Assembly: GCA_963838205.1 (NCBI GenBank)
Contig: CAWIQF010000012.1
Span: 62,001 to 126,000, forward strand
Reading direction: 5' to 3'
Source: CAIVVT01 sp963838205
Lineage (GTDB): Bacteria; Acidobacteriota; Terriglobia; Bryobacterales; Bryobacteraceae
Length of the DNA: 64,000 nt
A program made the position numbers and the translations under genes. The notes under the pieces are model-generated. The model was not told the origin of the DNA. It did no database searches and saw only the letters and a program-made list of their open reading frames with translations. Numbering within the stretch: the first letter of the stretch is position 1; every line of letters begins with the position of its first letter. This document shows positions 63,545-64,000 of this stretch, one piece after another.

Positions 63545-64000
63545 ATGGTCAACTGGGGCAATTGGGGATGGCTGGCGCCGGCCGCGCCGTGGATCGGAGC
63601 GGCGGTGGCGCTGGTCTCGGCGCTGCTGGCTTCGGCGACGGTGTGGGCGCGGTGGCGGCCCGAGCCGGGCGACGAGGCCGGCGGCATGCCGCTGTCGCTG
63701 CGCTGGATTCCGGCGCTGACGCTGGGCATCGCCAGCGCGGCGGTGGTGTGGCTGATGATGCCGCCGGGGCAGCCGGAACTGCAGATGGCGCTGGGCGCGG
63801 CGGCGGCGTTTGGCGTGACGGTGGCGTGCGCGTTGTGGCTCGGACGCACGGGCGAGCGGGCCGTGCGCGCGGCCCAGGAAGAGTCGTTCTGGCGGCTGAA
63901 CGCCGAAGCCGTGACGGCGCATATGCGGCACCTGTTCCTGCGCGAAGAGGTGATGGCTTACGCGGCGCAGGCGATCATGGAAGAGCTGCACGCCACGCGC
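63545..64000 (+). CDS. Membrane protein, N-terminal part cut by window edge
   Basis: Open from the ATG at 63545 to the window end (152 codons). Three hydrophobic segments (APWIGAAVALVSALLASATV, WIPALTLGIASAAVVWLMM, ALGAAAAFGVTVACALWLG) are followed by a soluble region starting ERAVRAAQEESFWRLNAEAV. It lies 10 bases after the methyltransferase gene and is probably in one operon with it. No family was recognised. Confidence 0.6.
   Translation, partial: MVNWGNWGWLAPAAPWIGAAVALVSALLASATVWARWRPEPGDEAGGMPLSLRWIPALTLGIASAAVVWLMMPPGQPELQMALGAAAAFGVTVACALWLGRTGERAVRAAQEESFWRLNAEAVTAHMRHLFLREEVMAYAAQAIMEELHATR

Noticed and set aside
58393..63849. Very long open frames antisense to pcrA and to the permease/methyltransferase genes
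   Set aside because: They mirror the codon bias of high-GC genes on the other strand, have Arg/His/Pro-rich composition and match no family.

Overview
The window is high-GC chromosomal DNA that most resembles an acidobacterium of the Bryobacterales/Solibacter group. The reasons are a VWFA-related Acidobacterial-domain protein, an Oar-like carboxypeptidase-regulatory/TonB receptor, a fused YncE-propeller/phosphoesterase, many secreted proteins of unknown role, and several families of short palindromic repeats scattered through intergenic DNA. This placement is inferred from gene content and style; no rRNA gene is present to confirm it.

Layout. 1-16 kb: an amidohydrolase-like gene cut by the left edge, a SelA-like PLP enzyme, an outer-membrane protein with metY (O-acetylhomoserine sulfhydrylase), a repeat-rich stretch with transposase debris, then large secreted or outer-membrane genes (YncE/phosphoesterase, TonB receptor, histidine phosphatase). 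Four of these, and a fifth gene at 23-25 kb, carry a single frameshift each. 16-33 kb: a secreted FG-GAP protein, tRNA-Val, lexA, prmA, an NlpE/META protein, an amidase, the molybdopterin genes moeA-moaC-mogA, a DUF4258/DUF2283 pair, a Tat-exported oxidoreductase and a metallo-beta-lactamase-fold hydrolase. 34-46.5 kb: a respiratory island. An OmcA/MtrC-family decaheme cytochrome, a DmsE/MtrA-type decaheme cytochrome, an MtrB-type porin and a tetraheme cytochrome form a probable porin-cytochrome conduit for extracellular electron transfer, followed by OsmC and cytochrome bd oxidase (cydAB). 46.5-64 kb: methyltransferases, a DsbA-like thiol oxidoreductase, a lytic transglycosylase, thrC, an MFS transporter, rpmE, a RAYT-type transposase inside a 60-bp perfect inverted repeat, an ECF sigma/anti-sigma/Spy-like operon, pcrA and an amino-acid permease.

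The two most unusual items are the complete porin-cytochrome operon next to bd oxidase, which suggests a choice between external acceptors and low oxygen, and the RAYT gene bracketed by 60-bp inverted repeats and followed by arrays of the same repeat ends and of a GGGAC...GTCCC palindrome that also occurs 50 kb away. At least three other repeat families occupy the gaps between genes.
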